Source: Zhenhengia yiwuensis (lineage in GTDB: Bacteria > Bacillota > Clostridia > Lachnospirales > Cellulosilyticaceae). From it: DNA of 64,000 nucleotides. A program made the translations under genes and the position numbers. Each line of letters opens with the position of its first letter. Position 1 is the stretch's first letter. The DNA lies in assembly GCF_014384995.1 (NCBI RefSeq), contig NZ_JACRSY010000012.1, positions 1 to 64,000 on the forward strand. The letters are read 5' to 3'. The notes beneath the pieces are model-generated. The model was not told the origin of the DNA. It worked only from the letters and a program-made list of their open reading frames with translations, and did not search any database. Of this stretch, positions 41,454 through 50,470 are shown in pieces.

Positions 41454-42758
41454 TTATTCTACACTTGTTTCTATATCAGTTCCTATTACAATTTGAATAT
41501 CTGTGGCAATGGTTTCATCTTGTGTAATTTGTGCATTTGGATAATAAGTTAAAAACTGCTTAGCTTTTGTTTCATCTTTAGCAATCACCATGGTTGTGAC
41601 TACATCATGTGTTTGATAATTCCCAACTTCACTTACTGTATAACCTTGTTCTACAAGCTGGTCACGAGCACGTCCTGCTGCACCTGTAATACCGCTTCCA
41701 TTTAGGATAGTAATAGATACTTCTTTATCTATGACAACTTCCTCTTCTACTGGCTCCTGACCTGCAGGTACAGTATCAAAGAATACCTCTTGTATTACGG
41801 CATCAAGTGCATCTAAATCTGGGAAGAAATAAGATGCTCCCCCTTCATAGCGTCCTTCTCCAGGAAGGATGTGGAAAGATATGTTCTCCCCATTAAAGTT
41901 ATTGATGTATTGGTAATATTGTGGGATCTCAGTTAAGTTTATATCTGTTGTAATAGAATTAAAGACAATACTTACGAGCTTTGGAATCTTAGTAATAATA
42001 GAAGGACTAAGTAGTTTATCTGCAAAAGCTCTTAAAAATACTTGCTGAGCTGCTACACGGTCTACGTCTCCATTTGGATAACTTCTAAAACGTACAAACT
42101 GCTCTGCTTTATCTCCATCTAAATGTTGTTGACCTTCTTTTAAGTCAATAAACAGTTCTCCAGCATAGTCAGTGTGCTTCATATCTTGCGGTACATAAAG
42201 ATCTACCCCACCAATTGCATCTACGATTTCATTAAATGCTTTAATATTAACAATGACATAATTATCAATTGTTACACCCAACATACGCTCTAATTCATTA
42301 ATAGTAAAATCTCTAATATTTTCAATTCCGCCATAAGCTGTCATTTCATTAATTTTAGATACAGTTCTAACGCCTTTTCCTAAATCACGTAAACTTTGTT
42401 TTTGTTCTTCTGACCAAGTTACTTTTGTATCCCTTGGTACTGAAAGTACTTTTACCTTATTGGTTTCACTATTAAAGTTGACTACGAAAATAACGTCTGT
42501 TCGGTATCCATCTTTATCTACACCAAATACGGCAACATTCTTATAGATATCCTCCAGCTTTTCTTCTTTCTTTGTAGCACCTTGATTTTTTCCAGGTTTA
42601 TTACTTGTACCCTCTTCTTTAAAAAAGTAATTATAACAGCCCACTAAACTTACAATGGCAATAATACATATTAAACCTGTACCTAGCATGGCTCTTAAAA
42701 AAGTCCTTGCTAGCTTTTTCTTCTTATTCAACTTTTTCTTAGTACCTTTAGTACTCAT
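41454..42758 (-). CDS. LCP family ligase with LytR C-terminal domain
   Basis: An LytR-CpsA-Psr protein of about 434 residues that attaches lipid-linked glycopolymers to peptidoglycan. A basic cytoplasmic start is followed by one TM helix (LICIIAIVSLVGCYNYFF), then the LCP domain: VPRDTKVTW, VSKINEMTAYGG, IDAIGGVDLYVP and the arginine-rich AEQFVRFRSYPNGDVDRV. The C-terminal 90 residues are a LytR_C domain (VSITILNGSGITGAAGRA). I start at the ATG after GGGAGTGGAACGA, 13 codons inside the longest frame. A second LCP gene lies just upstream. Confidence 0.92.
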   Translation of the reverse strand: MSTKGTKKKLNKKKKLARTFLRAMLGTGLICIIAIVSLVGCYNYFFKEEGTSNKPGKNQGATKKEEKLEDIYKNVAVFGVDKDGYRTDVIFVVNFNSETNKVKVLSVPRDTKVTWSEEQKQSLRDLGKGVRTVSKINEMTAYGGIENIRDFTINELERMLGVTIDNYVIVNIKAFNEIVDAIGGVDLYVPQDMKHTDYAGELFIDLKEGQQHLDGDKAEQFVRFRSYPNGDVDRVAAQQVFLRAFADKLLSPSIITKIPKLVSIVFNSITTDINLTEIPQYYQYINNFNGENISFHILPGEGRYEGGASYFFPDLDALDAVIQEVFFDTVPAGQEPVEEEVVIDKEVSITILNGSGITGAAGRARDQLVEQGYTVSEVGNYQTHDVVTTMVIAKDETKAKQFLTYYPNAQITQDETIATDIQIVIGTDIETSVE

Positions 42759-42920
42759 TCGTTCCACTCCCTGTGTCGAAAATTTTATCCATTTCATGCC
42801 AAATTAAATTGTAATTATACATCATGCATTATAATAGCACAAAATCTGCCAAAAATAAATTGTCTCTCTCCAGCATTTTTTTATCTTTTCTATTATAGAC
42901 TCAATTTATGAACAAAATAA

Positions 42921-42953
42921 ATAAAAGAGATATCAATATTTTGACACCTCTTT
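42921..42953 (-). terminator. Terminator of the second LCP gene
   Basis: AAAGAGGTGTCAA pairs with TTGATATCTCTTT with two mismatches, followed on the minus strand by TATTTATTTT. Confidence 0.75.
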
Positions 42954-42972
42954 AAAAATTATATTTATTTTA

Positions 42973-43974
42973 TTAAAAGAAAAGTTCCTGTACTAAAGTA
43001 CATACCGCATCTAAATCTGGGAAGAAATAAGAAAGATTATTCTCCTCATGCGCTTCTCCAGGTAATACGCTAAAATGTAACTTATCCATACTAAATTCTT
43101 TCAAATAAGGATAATAGGTTGGAATCTCCGTTAATCCTACATCTGTCTTAATAGATGTGAATAAAATAGGTACAATTTTAGGTATTTTAGTAATTATGTC
43201 AGGTGATAACACTTTCTTTGCAAAAGCTTCTAAAAACTGCTGCTGTGCTTCTATTCTACCTAGGTCTCCTGTAGGATAACTCCTGAACCTTACAAATTGC
43301 TCTGCTTTCTCCCCATCTAAAACCTGCACACCAGGATAAAGGTCAATATGTAAACCTTGGCTATAATCGTCCTTCTTCATACGCTGTTTCACATCTACTT
43401 CTACTCCACCAATAGCATCCACAATCTGTCTAAAAGCATCTAAATTGACTACCACATAATGATCAATCTTAACGCCTAACAACTTTTCTAGTGTAGCAAT
43501 GGTTAGAGGTCTTATATCATCTATACTTCCCCAGCTTGTCATCTCATTAATTTTACTGACCCTCACCCACTGGTGTGCTTTAGGCAATATACTAGTCTGC
43601 TCCTTAGTCCATTCAACCTTTGTATCACGTGGTATAGAAAGGATATTCACTTCATTGGTTTCACTCTTAAAATGCGCTACTAAAATAACATCTGTCAAAC
43701 TCCCTGCCTTATCCGTTCCAAAAATAGCAACTGTCTTGCTGTCATCTTTCTTAGCCTCACTAGGCTGTATACTTTCCATCTCAGCTTGTGGCGTTTCTTG
43801 TGGCTCTATGCCTTCATCTTCTGCTTGATGGACACTTGTATTGCCCTTATCATACACCAAAGCATAATAAGCCGTTACTCCTGCTATAGTGACCATTGCG
43901 CATAATACAAAAGTAATCAGTGCTACTATCAAAAAGATTTTAAGTCCTGCCTTCTTTCCACTCAAACGAGACAT
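42973..43974 (-). CDS. LCP family ligase without LytR C-terminal domain
   Basis: A 333-residue paralogue of the neighbouring LCP protein. One N-terminal TM helix (IFLIVALITFVLCAMVTIAG), a Glu/Gln-rich linker, then the LCP domain with IPRDTKVEW, VSKINEMTSWGS, DAIGGVEVDV and AEQFVRFRSYPTGDLGRIEAQ. It ends right after the LCP domain (FFPDLDAVCTLVQELFF), whereas the neighbour continues into a LytR_C domain, so the pair arose by duplication followed by domain loss or gain. It has its own ribosome site (GGGGGAG) and terminator. Confidence 0.92.
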   Translation of the reverse strand: MSRLSGKKAGLKIFLIVALITFVLCAMVTIAGVTAYYALVYDKGNTSVHQAEDEGIEPQETPQAEMESIQPSEAKKDDSKTVAIFGTDKAGSLTDVILVAHFKSETNEVNILSIPRDTKVEWTKEQTSILPKAHQWVRVSKINEMTSWGSIDDIRPLTIATLEKLLGVKIDHYVVVNLDAFRQIVDAIGGVEVDVKQRMKKDDYSQGLHIDLYPGVQVLDGEKAEQFVRFRSYPTGDLGRIEAQQQFLEAFAKKVLSPDIITKIPKIVPILFTSIKTDVGLTEIPTYYPYLKEFSMDKLHFSVLPGEAHEENNLSYFFPDLDAVCTLVQELFF

Positions 43975-44134
43975 TTTATAACTCCCCCTAGTTTATTCTT
44001 TATTCCTTATGTTATCCCTTATAATGTGTGGCTTTTTATGTTACTATAATTTAGGAATACTTTCATTTCAGTATACTATACAGCTATTTTGTTGTAAATA
44101 TTTTATATATTCTAATATTAAAAGGAGATAATAC

Positions 44135-45004
44135 ATGCTAAAAATAGGTTCTCATGTTTCTATGTCTGGCGGCCTTTTAGGCGCAGCTAAAGAAGCTTAT
44201 TCTTACGGTGCAAATACCTTTATGATTTATACAGGTGCACCTCAAAATACAAAACGCTCTCCTATGGAGAAACTTAAAGTTAAAGAAGGGCAAGCTTTTA
44301 TGAAAGCTTATGGTCTAGATGATATTGTCATCCACGCACCTTATATCATCAATCTTGCTTCCTGCAAAGAAGATACTTATCAGCTTGCTCGTGACTTCTT
44401 AAAACTTGAAATCGAACGTACAACTGAGATGGGTTCTAACTACCTTGTACTTCATCCAGGCTCTTTCACTACAGAAACACTTGAATATGGTACACAACGT
44501 ATTATTGATGGCCTTAATGAGGTTATTACAGAAGATACTAAACCTTTTATCTGTCTTGAAACAATGGCAGGTAAAGGAAGTGAAATAGGTCGTAACTTTG
44601 AAGAACTTAAAGCCATCATTGATGGTGTTAAATATAGTGATAAAATCGGTGTCTGCTTTGATACTTGCCATATACACGATAGTGGCTATGATATCATTAA
44701 TAACTTTGATGAAGTTATTGCAGAATTTGACCGCATTATTGGTCTTGATAAACTAAAAGTCTTCCATATTAATGGCTCTTTAAATGTGCGTGGCGCACGC
44801 AAAGACCGTCATGCGAATCTTGGTGCTGGTGAAGATAATCCAAAGGGCAAAGATCACATTGGCCGTGAGACACTTTATAAAATTGTTCATCACCCAGCTG
44901 TACAAGGTAGACCTTTCATTTTAGAAACACCTTGGCTTGATAAAAAAACTAACTTATATAAAGAAGAAATTGCTTATTTAAGGGGCGATGATAGTGAACT
45001 TTAA
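44135..45004 (+). CDS. nfo: Endonuclease IV
   Basis: AP endonuclease of base-excision repair; a zinc-dependent TIM barrel of 289 residues. Metal-ligand motifs are present: IGSHVSMSGG, VIHAPYIINLAS, LVLHPGS, ICLETMAGKG, VCFDTCHIHDSGYDI, FHINGS, DRHANLGAGE and FILETPW. AAAGGAGATAATAC precedes the ATG. It overlaps the following reductase gene by 17 bases. Confidence 0.97.
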   Translation: MLKIGSHVSMSGGLLGAAKEAYSYGANTFMIYTGAPQNTKRSPMEKLKVKEGQAFMKAYGLDDIVIHAPYIINLASCKEDTYQLARDFLKLEIERTTEMGSNYLVLHPGSFTTETLEYGTQRIIDGLNEVITEDTKPFICLETMAGKGSEIGRNFEELKAIIDGVKYSDKIGVCFDTCHIHDSGYDIINNFDEVIAEFDRIIGLDKLKVFHINGSLNVRGARKDRHANLGAGEDNPKGKDHIGRETLYKIVHHPAVQGRPFILETPWLDKKTNLYKEEIAYLRGDDSEL

Positions 45005-45737
45005 TGACGAAATCGTTCTTGTTACAGGTTCTTCTAGAGGCATAGGCCTTTCTATTGCCTACCACTTTGCTAAAGCAGGTGCTACTGTCATTCTTAATGG
45101 TGCACATAATAAGGAAGCTTTGGATCAAGCAACTACTTCTTTTAAGGAAGAATCTCTTAAAGTCTATAGTTTCTTAGGCGATGTATCTGAGTATACTACT
45201 GCAAAGGCACTTTTTGACTTTACCTATACAAAACTTGGCAGCTATCCTACCATTGTTATAAACAATGCAGGAATCAGCCATGTAGGACTCTTTACAGATA
45301 CAACACCAGATATATGGCATAAAGTAATGGAAATTAATATGACTTCCGCCTATAACTGCTCTCACTTAGCAGTCCCTTCTATGATTAGTCAGCACAAAGG
45401 ATGCATTATCAACATTTCTTCTATCTGGGGTAACGTAGGTGCCTCCTGCGAAGTAGCTTATAGCACGAGTAAAAGTGCCCTAAATGGTTTCACTAAAGCC
45501 CTTGCCAAAGAACTTGGCCCTTCTAATATTCGTGTGAATGCCATCTCTTGCGGATGGATTGATACGGATATGAATGCTCACTTCTCTGAAGAAGATAAAA
45601 ATGCTTTTGTTGATGAAGTACCTCTTTGCCGTACTGGTAAAGTTGAAGACGTAGCTAAAACCTGTCTTTACTTAGCCAGTGAGGCAGCCAGCTATATGAC
45701 AGGGCAAATTCTTACTTTAGATGGTGGACTACTCTAA
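44988..45737 (+). CDS. SDR-family reductase, YmfI-like (EF-P 5-aminopentanone reductase type)
   Basis: A 249-residue Rossmann-fold reductase: VTGSSRGIGLSIA (NADP site), INNAGISHVG, catalytic Ser in NISSIWG, YSTSK (Tyr and Lys), and ASYMTGQILTLDGG at the C-terminus. The stretch NISSIWGNVGASCEVAYSTSK, with ALAKELGPSNIRVNAISCG, closely follows YmfI proteins, which finish the 5-aminopentanol modification of elongation factor P; a general 3-oxoacyl-ACP reductase (FabG) is the alternative. It overlaps nfo by 17 bases. GTG at 44994 is another possible start, better spaced from AAGGGG. Confidence 0.85.
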   Translation: MIVNFNDEIVLVTGSSRGIGLSIAYHFAKAGATVILNGAHNKEALDQATTSFKEESLKVYSFLGDVSEYTTAKALFDFTYTKLGSYPTIVINNAGISHVGLFTDTTPDIWHKVMEINMTSAYNCSHLAVPSMISQHKGCIINISSIWGNVGASCEVAYSTSKSALNGFTKALAKELGPSNIRVNAISCGWIDTDMNAHFSEEDKNAFVDEVPLCRTGKVEDVAKTCLYLASEAASYMTGQILTLDGGLL

Positions 45738-45770
45738 TAATATATAGGCTTTATACATTAAACTACTAAA

Positions 45771-45836
45771 TAAGAAAGAGGCTATCTGCTTCTATTCATC
45801 TTATATAAGATGATAGACTGATAGCCTCTTTCTTAT
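45771..45836 (+). terminator. Terminator after the nfo-reductase pair
   Basis: AAGAAAGAGGCTATC and its complement form the outer stem; an inner palindrome CATCTTATATAAGATG lies in the loop; T-rich exit. Confidence 0.85.
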
Positions 45837-45855
45837 ATCCTTATTTTTAAAGATA

Positions 45856-45885
45856 AAAAAGCCAATCCATAAAGGATTGACTTTG
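45856..45885 (-). terminator. Terminator of rplM-rpsI
   Basis: GTCAATCC and GGATTGGC arms, followed on the minus strand by TTTTTTA. Confidence 0.88.
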
Positions 45886-45890
45886 AAAAA

Positions 45891-46283
45891 TTAACGTTTT
45901 GAGAACTGTGGTGCACGTCTCGCAGCTTTGAGACCGTATTTTTTTCTTTCTTTCATTCTTGGGTCCCTTGTTAAGAAGCCTGCTTTTTTAAGAGCTGGAC
46001 GGAATTCACCATCAGCTTGAAGTAACGCACGGCTAATACCATGACGGATAGCTCCAGCTTGTCCTGTTGTTCCTCCACCATATACGTTTACTCTAACATC
46101 AAATTTGTTTAATGTTTCTGTAAGTACTAATGGTTGACGAGTAATAACTTTTAATGTTTCAAGACCGAAATATTCTTCGATATCTCTCTTATTGATTGTA
46201 ATTTTACCTGTTCCTGGTACAAGGTATACACGTGCTACTGAGCTTTTACGTCTACCTGTTCCATAATATCTAACTGCTGCCAT
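45891..46283 (-). CDS. rpsI: 30S ribosomal protein S9
   Basis: A 130-residue small-subunit protein whose C-terminal tail (KKYGLKAARRAPQFSKR) reaches the P-site tRNA. The opening YYGTGRRKSSVARVYL and GGGTTGQAGAIRHGISRAL are typical. It follows rplM by 24 bases in the two-gene L13-S9 operon found in most bacteria. Confidence 0.98.
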   Translation of the reverse strand: MAAVRYYGTGRRKSSVARVYLVPGTGKITINKRDIEEYFGLETLKVITRQPLVLTETLNKFDVRVNVYGGGTTGQAGAIRHGISRALLQADGEFRPALKKAGFLTRDPRMKERKKYGLKAARRAPQFSKR

Positions 46284-46307
46284 TTGTATTGCCTCCTCTC
46301 GATACGA

Positions 46308-46745
46308 TTAATATTTGAATGTAAGTACTTCTGGTTTTTGAGCTTCATGATTGTGCTCTGTTCCAGCATATACACGTAATTTTGTAAGCATTTGTCTACC
46401 TAAAGAGTTTTTAGGAAGCATACCTTTTACTGCGTACATAACAACGCGTTCTGGATGTTCGTTAAGCATATCACGAGCTTTAGTTTCTTTTAAACCACCA
46501 GCGTATCCAGAGTGTTTTCTGTATAATTTTTGGTCAAGTTTTTTACCTGTGAATACTACTTTTTCAGCGTTGATTACGATTACGTGATCACCACAGTCTA
46601 CGTGTGGAGTATAAGTAGGTTTGTTTTTACCTCTTAATACTGCTGCGATTTGGCTTGCAAGTCTACCTACTGTTTGACCTTCAGCATCAATAATATACCA
46701 TTTTCTTTCAACATTTTGAGCATTTGCCATGTATGTTGTTCTCAT
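46308..46745 (-). CDS. rplM: 50S ribosomal protein L13
   Basis: A 145-residue large-subunit protein with the blocks RKWYIIDAEGQTVGRLAS, GDHVIVINAEKVVFTG and MLPKNSLGRQMLTKLRVYAG. I keep the first ATG because GGAGGG is eight bases upstream of it. The leader upstream carries the elements of the L13 autoregulatory RNA, so excess L13 probably represses the operon. Confidence 0.98.
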   Translation of the reverse strand: MRTTYMANAQNVERKWYIIDAEGQTVGRLASQIAAVLRGKNKPTYTPHVDCGDHVIVINAEKVVFTGKKLDQKLYRKHSGYAGGLKETKARDMLNEHPERVVMYAVKGMLPKNSLGRQMLTKLRVYAGTEHNHEAQKPEVLTFKY

Positions 46746-46842
46746 ATAAATTCCCTCCTTCGGCCTAGTCTTCGCTAGTTAAACCGTCTATTTGATATAA
46801 AATCCGGGGCATTTGGATTCTATAAGTGGGCTTATTAACACA
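46746..46842 (-). ncRNA. L13 leader-type RNA
   Basis: The 97-base untranslated leader ends in CTAGCGAAGACTAGGCCGAA directly before the GGAGGG ribosome site, with a CTAG/CTAG stem and an upstream TCCGGGGCATTTGGA-type segment. Position and 3' end match the L13 leader known in Firmicutes, where L13 binds its own mRNA. The identification is by eye. Confidence 0.6.
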
Positions 46843-46848
46843 AATTAC

Positions 46849-46877
46849 ATTATAGTATAGGTGACTTGGACTGTCAA
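46849..46877 (-). promoter_or_regulatory. Consensus sigma-A promoter of rplM-rpsI
   Basis: TTGACA (46872-46877), exactly 17 bases, then TATAAT (46849-46854) on the minus strand: a perfect match to the consensus, as expected for a ribosomal protein operon. Confidence 0.92.
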
Positions 46878-47010
46878 GAGACTAGGTCCGATTTATTTAT
46901 GCACAATTTAACCATTTTTTCTTAAAAGTTATCCACATTTTTATATATAAATTGTTTATAACTCTTTATATTTGTTAATAAGTATAAAATTTTTCTCATT
47001 AATTAATTTT

Positions 47011-47772
47011 TTATGTCTGTTCATAACGAAGCGCGGCATCATAGTACACTTCTAATAAGGTAAGACCTTCTGGTGGAGCTGTTGGACCACCTAATGTACG
47101 GTCCCTTTTTTCGAGCATCTCTTCAATAGTCTGTGCAGTTAGTCTATGTCTTCCTACATCAATGAGTGTTCCTGCAATAATACGTACCATATTATAAAGG
47201 AAACCATTCCCACATACATCTAGGTAAACTATATCATCTTGCTCATGTACTTCTATACTATAAACTGTACGCACTGTATCTTTGACTGTACTTCCAGAAG
47301 CGCAAAAACATTTAAAGTCATGTGTGCCTTCTATTCTACGTGCTGCTTCTTTCATAGCTTCTATATCTAAGCTATAAGGATAGAAGTAACAATACTTTCC
47401 TATAAACGGGTCATTCACTTTACTTGTAAGAATCTGATAACGGTAAGTCTTCTTCTTCGCCATAAAACGTGGGTGAAAATCTGATTTTACATCCCTTGCC
47501 TCTTTAATGACAATTTCCTTTGGTAATCTGCTATTAAGCGCTTTAGCAAAACGTTCTGTTGGAATAGGTGTATCAATATCAATAATACAGCATTGCCCTT
47601 TAGCATGAACCCCAGCATCTGTTCTCCCTGACCCTACTAAGTCTACTTTCTTACCCGTTAAACTATAAATTGCATTTTCTACAGTTCCTTGTATAGTTAT
47701 TGCATGTTCCTGTTTAGCAAAGCCATGATAATCTGTTCCATCATAAGCTATAATAAGTTGTATTCTTCTCAT
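47011..47772 (-). CDS. truA: tRNA pseudouridine synthase A
   Basis: Makes pseudouridine at positions 38-40 of tRNA anticodon arms. The 253-residue protein has the catalytic aspartate in GSGRTDAGVHA, plus AYDGTDYHGFAKQ, KTYRYQI and FLYNMVRIIAGTLIDVG. AAGGAGGAGCT precedes the ATG. It is 51 bases after ecfT, the usual place in Firmicutes (ecfA1-ecfA2-ecfT-truA-rplM-rpsI). Confidence 0.97.
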   Translation of the reverse strand: MRRIQLIIAYDGTDYHGFAKQEHAITIQGTVENAIYSLTGKKVDLVGSGRTDAGVHAKGQCCIIDIDTPIPTERFAKALNSRLPKEIVIKEARDVKSDFHPRFMAKKKTYRYQILTSKVNDPFIGKYCYFYPYSLDIEAMKEAARRIEGTHDFKCFCASGSTVKDTVRTVYSIEVHEQDDIVYLDVCGNGFLYNMVRIIAGTLIDVGRHRLTAQTIEEMLEKRDRTLGGPTAPPEGLTLLEVYYDAALRYEQT

Positions 47773-47823
47773 AGCTCCTCCTTATTCATTCTCTCTTTAA
47801 GTCTCTTTTTTTATCTTTTAATC

Positions 47824-48615
47824 TTATAACACAATACACATTACAATATAAAGCACGCCAAATCCAAAGGCTAGAAAGTCTCCTTTGTGGTACTCTAACT
47901 TATTCATACGCGTTCTCCCCGCTCCCCCTTGGTAGCACCTAGCTTCCATAGCCATAGCTAAATCCTCTGCCCTTCTAAATGCAGAAATAAATAATGGCAC
48001 CATAATTGGAATCATAGCTTTCGCACGTTGCATAATATTACCACTCTCAAAGTCAGCACCTCTTGCTGTCTGAGCCTTCATAATCTTATCTGTTTCCTCT
48101 AATAAAATAGGAATAAATCTTAATGAGATACTCATCATCATAGCAATTTCATGCGCTGGCACATGAATCTTTGTAAATGGCATTAATAAACTTTCTATAC
48201 CATCTGTAAGCTGAATAGGTGAAGTCGTTAATGTCAGAAGTGAACTTCCCACAATAAGTAGGATTAATCTCGTTCCCATTTCAAGTGCAAAGAAAATCCC
48301 TTCCCATGTAATGCGTATAAAACCCCAGTCTACAATAGTATGTTCACCTGTTGTAAAGAACACATTCAGTACAACAGTAAAGAGTAAAATGACCACAATA
48401 CTCTTTAGTCCTTTTAGCATGTATTTAACAGGTACTTTACTTACTTTAATAGCTAGTGCTAATGCTAAGAATACACCTAAGTATCCCCATACAGTATCTA
48501 CGAAAAAGAGTGCAATAATATAAGCAAACGTCAGAAGAATCTTAGTTCTAGGATCAAGCTTATGCACAGGTGAGTTAATTGGATAATACTGACCTATCGT
48601 AATATCTCGTATCAT
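47824..48615 (-). CDS. ecfT: ECF transporter transmembrane subunit EcfT
   Basis: The 263-residue membrane coupling subunit shared by vitamin ECF importers. It starts with ITIGQYYPINSPVHKLDPRTKI, has about five TM helices, and carries the coupling motif around AQTARGADFESGN with its Ala-Arg-Gly. Its ATG shares bases with the ecfA2 stop codon (ATGA), showing coupling. Substrate subunits are encoded elsewhere. Confidence 0.96.
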   Translation of the reverse strand: MIRDITIGQYYPINSPVHKLDPRTKILLTFAYIIALFFVDTVWGYLGVFLALALAIKVSKVPVKYMLKGLKSIVVILLFTVVLNVFFTTGEHTIVDWGFIRITWEGIFFALEMGTRLILLIVGSSLLTLTTSPIQLTDGIESLLMPFTKIHVPAHEIAMMMSISLRFIPILLEETDKIMKAQTARGADFESGNIMQRAKAMIPIMVPLFISAFRRAEDLAMAMEARCYQGGAGRTRMNKLEYHKGDFLAFGFGVLYIVMCIVL

Positions 48616-49475
48616 GCGTTATTCACCTCTTTCTCTAAACAAGCTATAAGCTTACTTGCTGCTTCTTCTACAGTTAATACATCTGTATCTACTAACATGC
48701 CTTTTTCCTTTAATGCATCCATAATATGTCTAATTTGTGGTACGCCAAGACCTATCTCTTCTAGTCTTTCTCTATGCTTAAAGACTTCTCTTGTATCTCC
48801 CTTAAAGGCAATCTCACCTCTATAAAGTACAATAAGCTCTTCTACATAACGTGCTACATCTTCCATACTATGTGAAATAAGTACAATGGTTAAATGCCTT
48901 GTTTCATGCATCTCTTTTAATTGACTAAACAGTTCTTCTCTCCCCTTAGGATCAAGTCCTGCTGTAGGCTCATCTAAAATTAAGATATCTGGGTTCATAG
49001 CCAACACACCTGCTATGGCTACACGTCTTTTCTGTCCACCTGATAATTCAAAAGGCGACTTCTGCCAAAACTCTTCATCTAAACCTACCGCTTTTAAAGA
49101 AGATTCTATTCTTTCCTTTAATGCATCTCCCTCTAGCCCTAAGTTCTTAGGTCCATAAGCTACATCATCATATACAGTCATTTCAAAAAGTTGGTATTCT
49201 GGGTACTGGAATACAAGACCTACGGATTGTCTAATATGTTTTTTATCTACGCCATCTTCATGAATATTAATCCCTTTGACATATACCTCTCCTCTTGTAG
49301 GTTTTAAAAGCCCATTAAACATCTGAATAAGTGTACTCTTTCCAGAACCTGTATGTCCAATAATCCCTAAAAAGCTTCCATCTTTTATATGCAGGTTAAC
49401 ATCATGAAGAGCTACTTTCTCAAAAGGCGTTCCTTCATTATAAATATGTGTTAGTTGTTTGATTTTAATTGCCAT
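48612..49475 (-). CDS. ecfA2: ECF transporter ATPase EcfA2
   Basis: A 287-residue ATPase of the ECF module. Walker A GHTGSGKST, Q-loop FQYPEYQLFEMTVYDDVAYGP, signature LSGGQKRR, Walker B ILILDEPTAGLDP. The VYDDVAYGPKNLGL segment marks the EcfA2 branch. It overlaps ecfA1 by 25 bases upstream and ecfT downstream. Confidence 0.95.
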   Translation of the reverse strand: MAIKIKQLTHIYNEGTPFEKVALHDVNLHIKDGSFLGIIGHTGSGKSTLIQMFNGLLKPTRGEVYVKGINIHEDGVDKKHIRQSVGLVFQYPEYQLFEMTVYDDVAYGPKNLGLEGDALKERIESSLKAVGLDEEFWQKSPFELSGGQKRRVAIAGVLAMNPDILILDEPTAGLDPKGREELFSQLKEMHETRHLTIVLISHSMEDVARYVEELIVLYRGEIAFKGDTREVFKHRERLEEIGLGVPQIRHIMDALKEKGMLVDTDVLTVEEAASKLIACLEKEVNNA

Positions 49476-50314
49476 ATTGCATCTACAACCTCCTTTGTTG
49501 TTAATAAGGTTGGATCTAAATCATACCCTTTTTGTCTGAGGAGATAGATAAGATAAGTAGAATCTGGTACATCTAAACCTATTCTTCTAATTTCCTCTAC
49601 ATTTTTGAAAACTTCCTTCGGAGAACCTGAAAGTAATACCTTACCTTCATCAATAACAATAATACGATCAGCTAAAATAGCCTCCTGCATGTAGTGTGTA
49701 ATATGAATAATAGTAATACCTTGCTCCTTATTCAGCTTTTGCATAGTCTTCATAACTTGGGAACGGCCTATAGGATCTAGCATAGCTGTAGATTCATCAA
49801 AAATAATACATTTAGGTTGCATAGCTATAACACCAGCAATAGCAATACGTTGCTTCTGCCCACCCGATAATTGGTTAGGTGATACACGTTTATAGTCATC
49901 CATCTCTACTGTATGGATAGCTTCATCTACACGCTTTCTAATTTCACTAGGCTCTACTCCTAAATTTTCTGGACCAAAGGCTACATCTTCTTCCACAATC
50001 GTTGCAACGATCTGGTTATCTGGATTCTGAAATACCATTCCCACATCTTTACGTACTTCCCATATATGCTCGCCATTACTTAGGTCAATATTATTAACCC
50101 ATAACATTCCTGATTTAGGGGATAAAATACCATTCAGATGTTTGGCAAAAGTAGATTTACCAGAACCATTGTGTCCAAGTACCGCTACAAATTCACCTTC
50201 TTTAATAGTTACATTAATATGATCCAAAGCAATAATCGTATCTTCTACTTTACCTTGGTCATCATGAATTAAGTACTCAAATGTTAAATCTTTAGCTTCT
50301 ACTATATTCTTCAT
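49451..50314 (-). CDS. ecfA1: ECF transporter ATPase EcfA1
   Basis: A 287-residue partner of EcfA2. Walker A GHNGSGKST, FQNPDNQIVATIVEEDVAFGPENLG (the EcfA1 Q-loop), signature LSGGQKQR and Walker B IIFDESTAML, with Ser where most ABC proteins have Pro. I start at the ATG with AGAGG seven bases upstream, ten codons inside the longest frame. First gene of the ECF set, after the rplQ terminator. Confidence 0.95.
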   Translation of the reverse strand: MKNIVEAKDLTFEYLIHDDQGKVEDTIIALDHINVTIKEGEFVAVLGHNGSGKSTFAKHLNGILSPKSGMLWVNNIDLSNGEHIWEVRKDVGMVFQNPDNQIVATIVEEDVAFGPENLGVEPSEIRKRVDEAIHTVEMDDYKRVSPNQLSGGQKQRIAIAGVIAMQPKCIIFDESTAMLDPIGRSQVMKTMQKLNKEQGITIIHITHYMQEAILADRIIVIDEGKVLLSGSPKEVFKNVEEIRRIGLDVPDSTYLIYLLRQKGYDLDPTLLTTKEVVDAIWQLKSNN

Positions 50315-50438
50315 GTACATTCCTCTTTCTATATACTTACACATCTATATCTACTTAAATAAATAGGCTATACACCCTTTTTAAGATACAAGGATAATCT
50401 ACTCATGTAAATAGATATTTAAAAATAAATAGAGAAAA

Positions 50439-50464
50439 GGGATTAAGAGCAAATTCTTAATCCC
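50439..50464 (-). terminator. Terminator after rplQ
   Basis: GGGATTAAGA and TCTTAATCCC with a six-base loop, followed on the minus strand by TTTTCTC. It marks the end of the long ribosomal protein transcript. Confidence 0.88.
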
Positions 50465-50470
50465 TGGACA

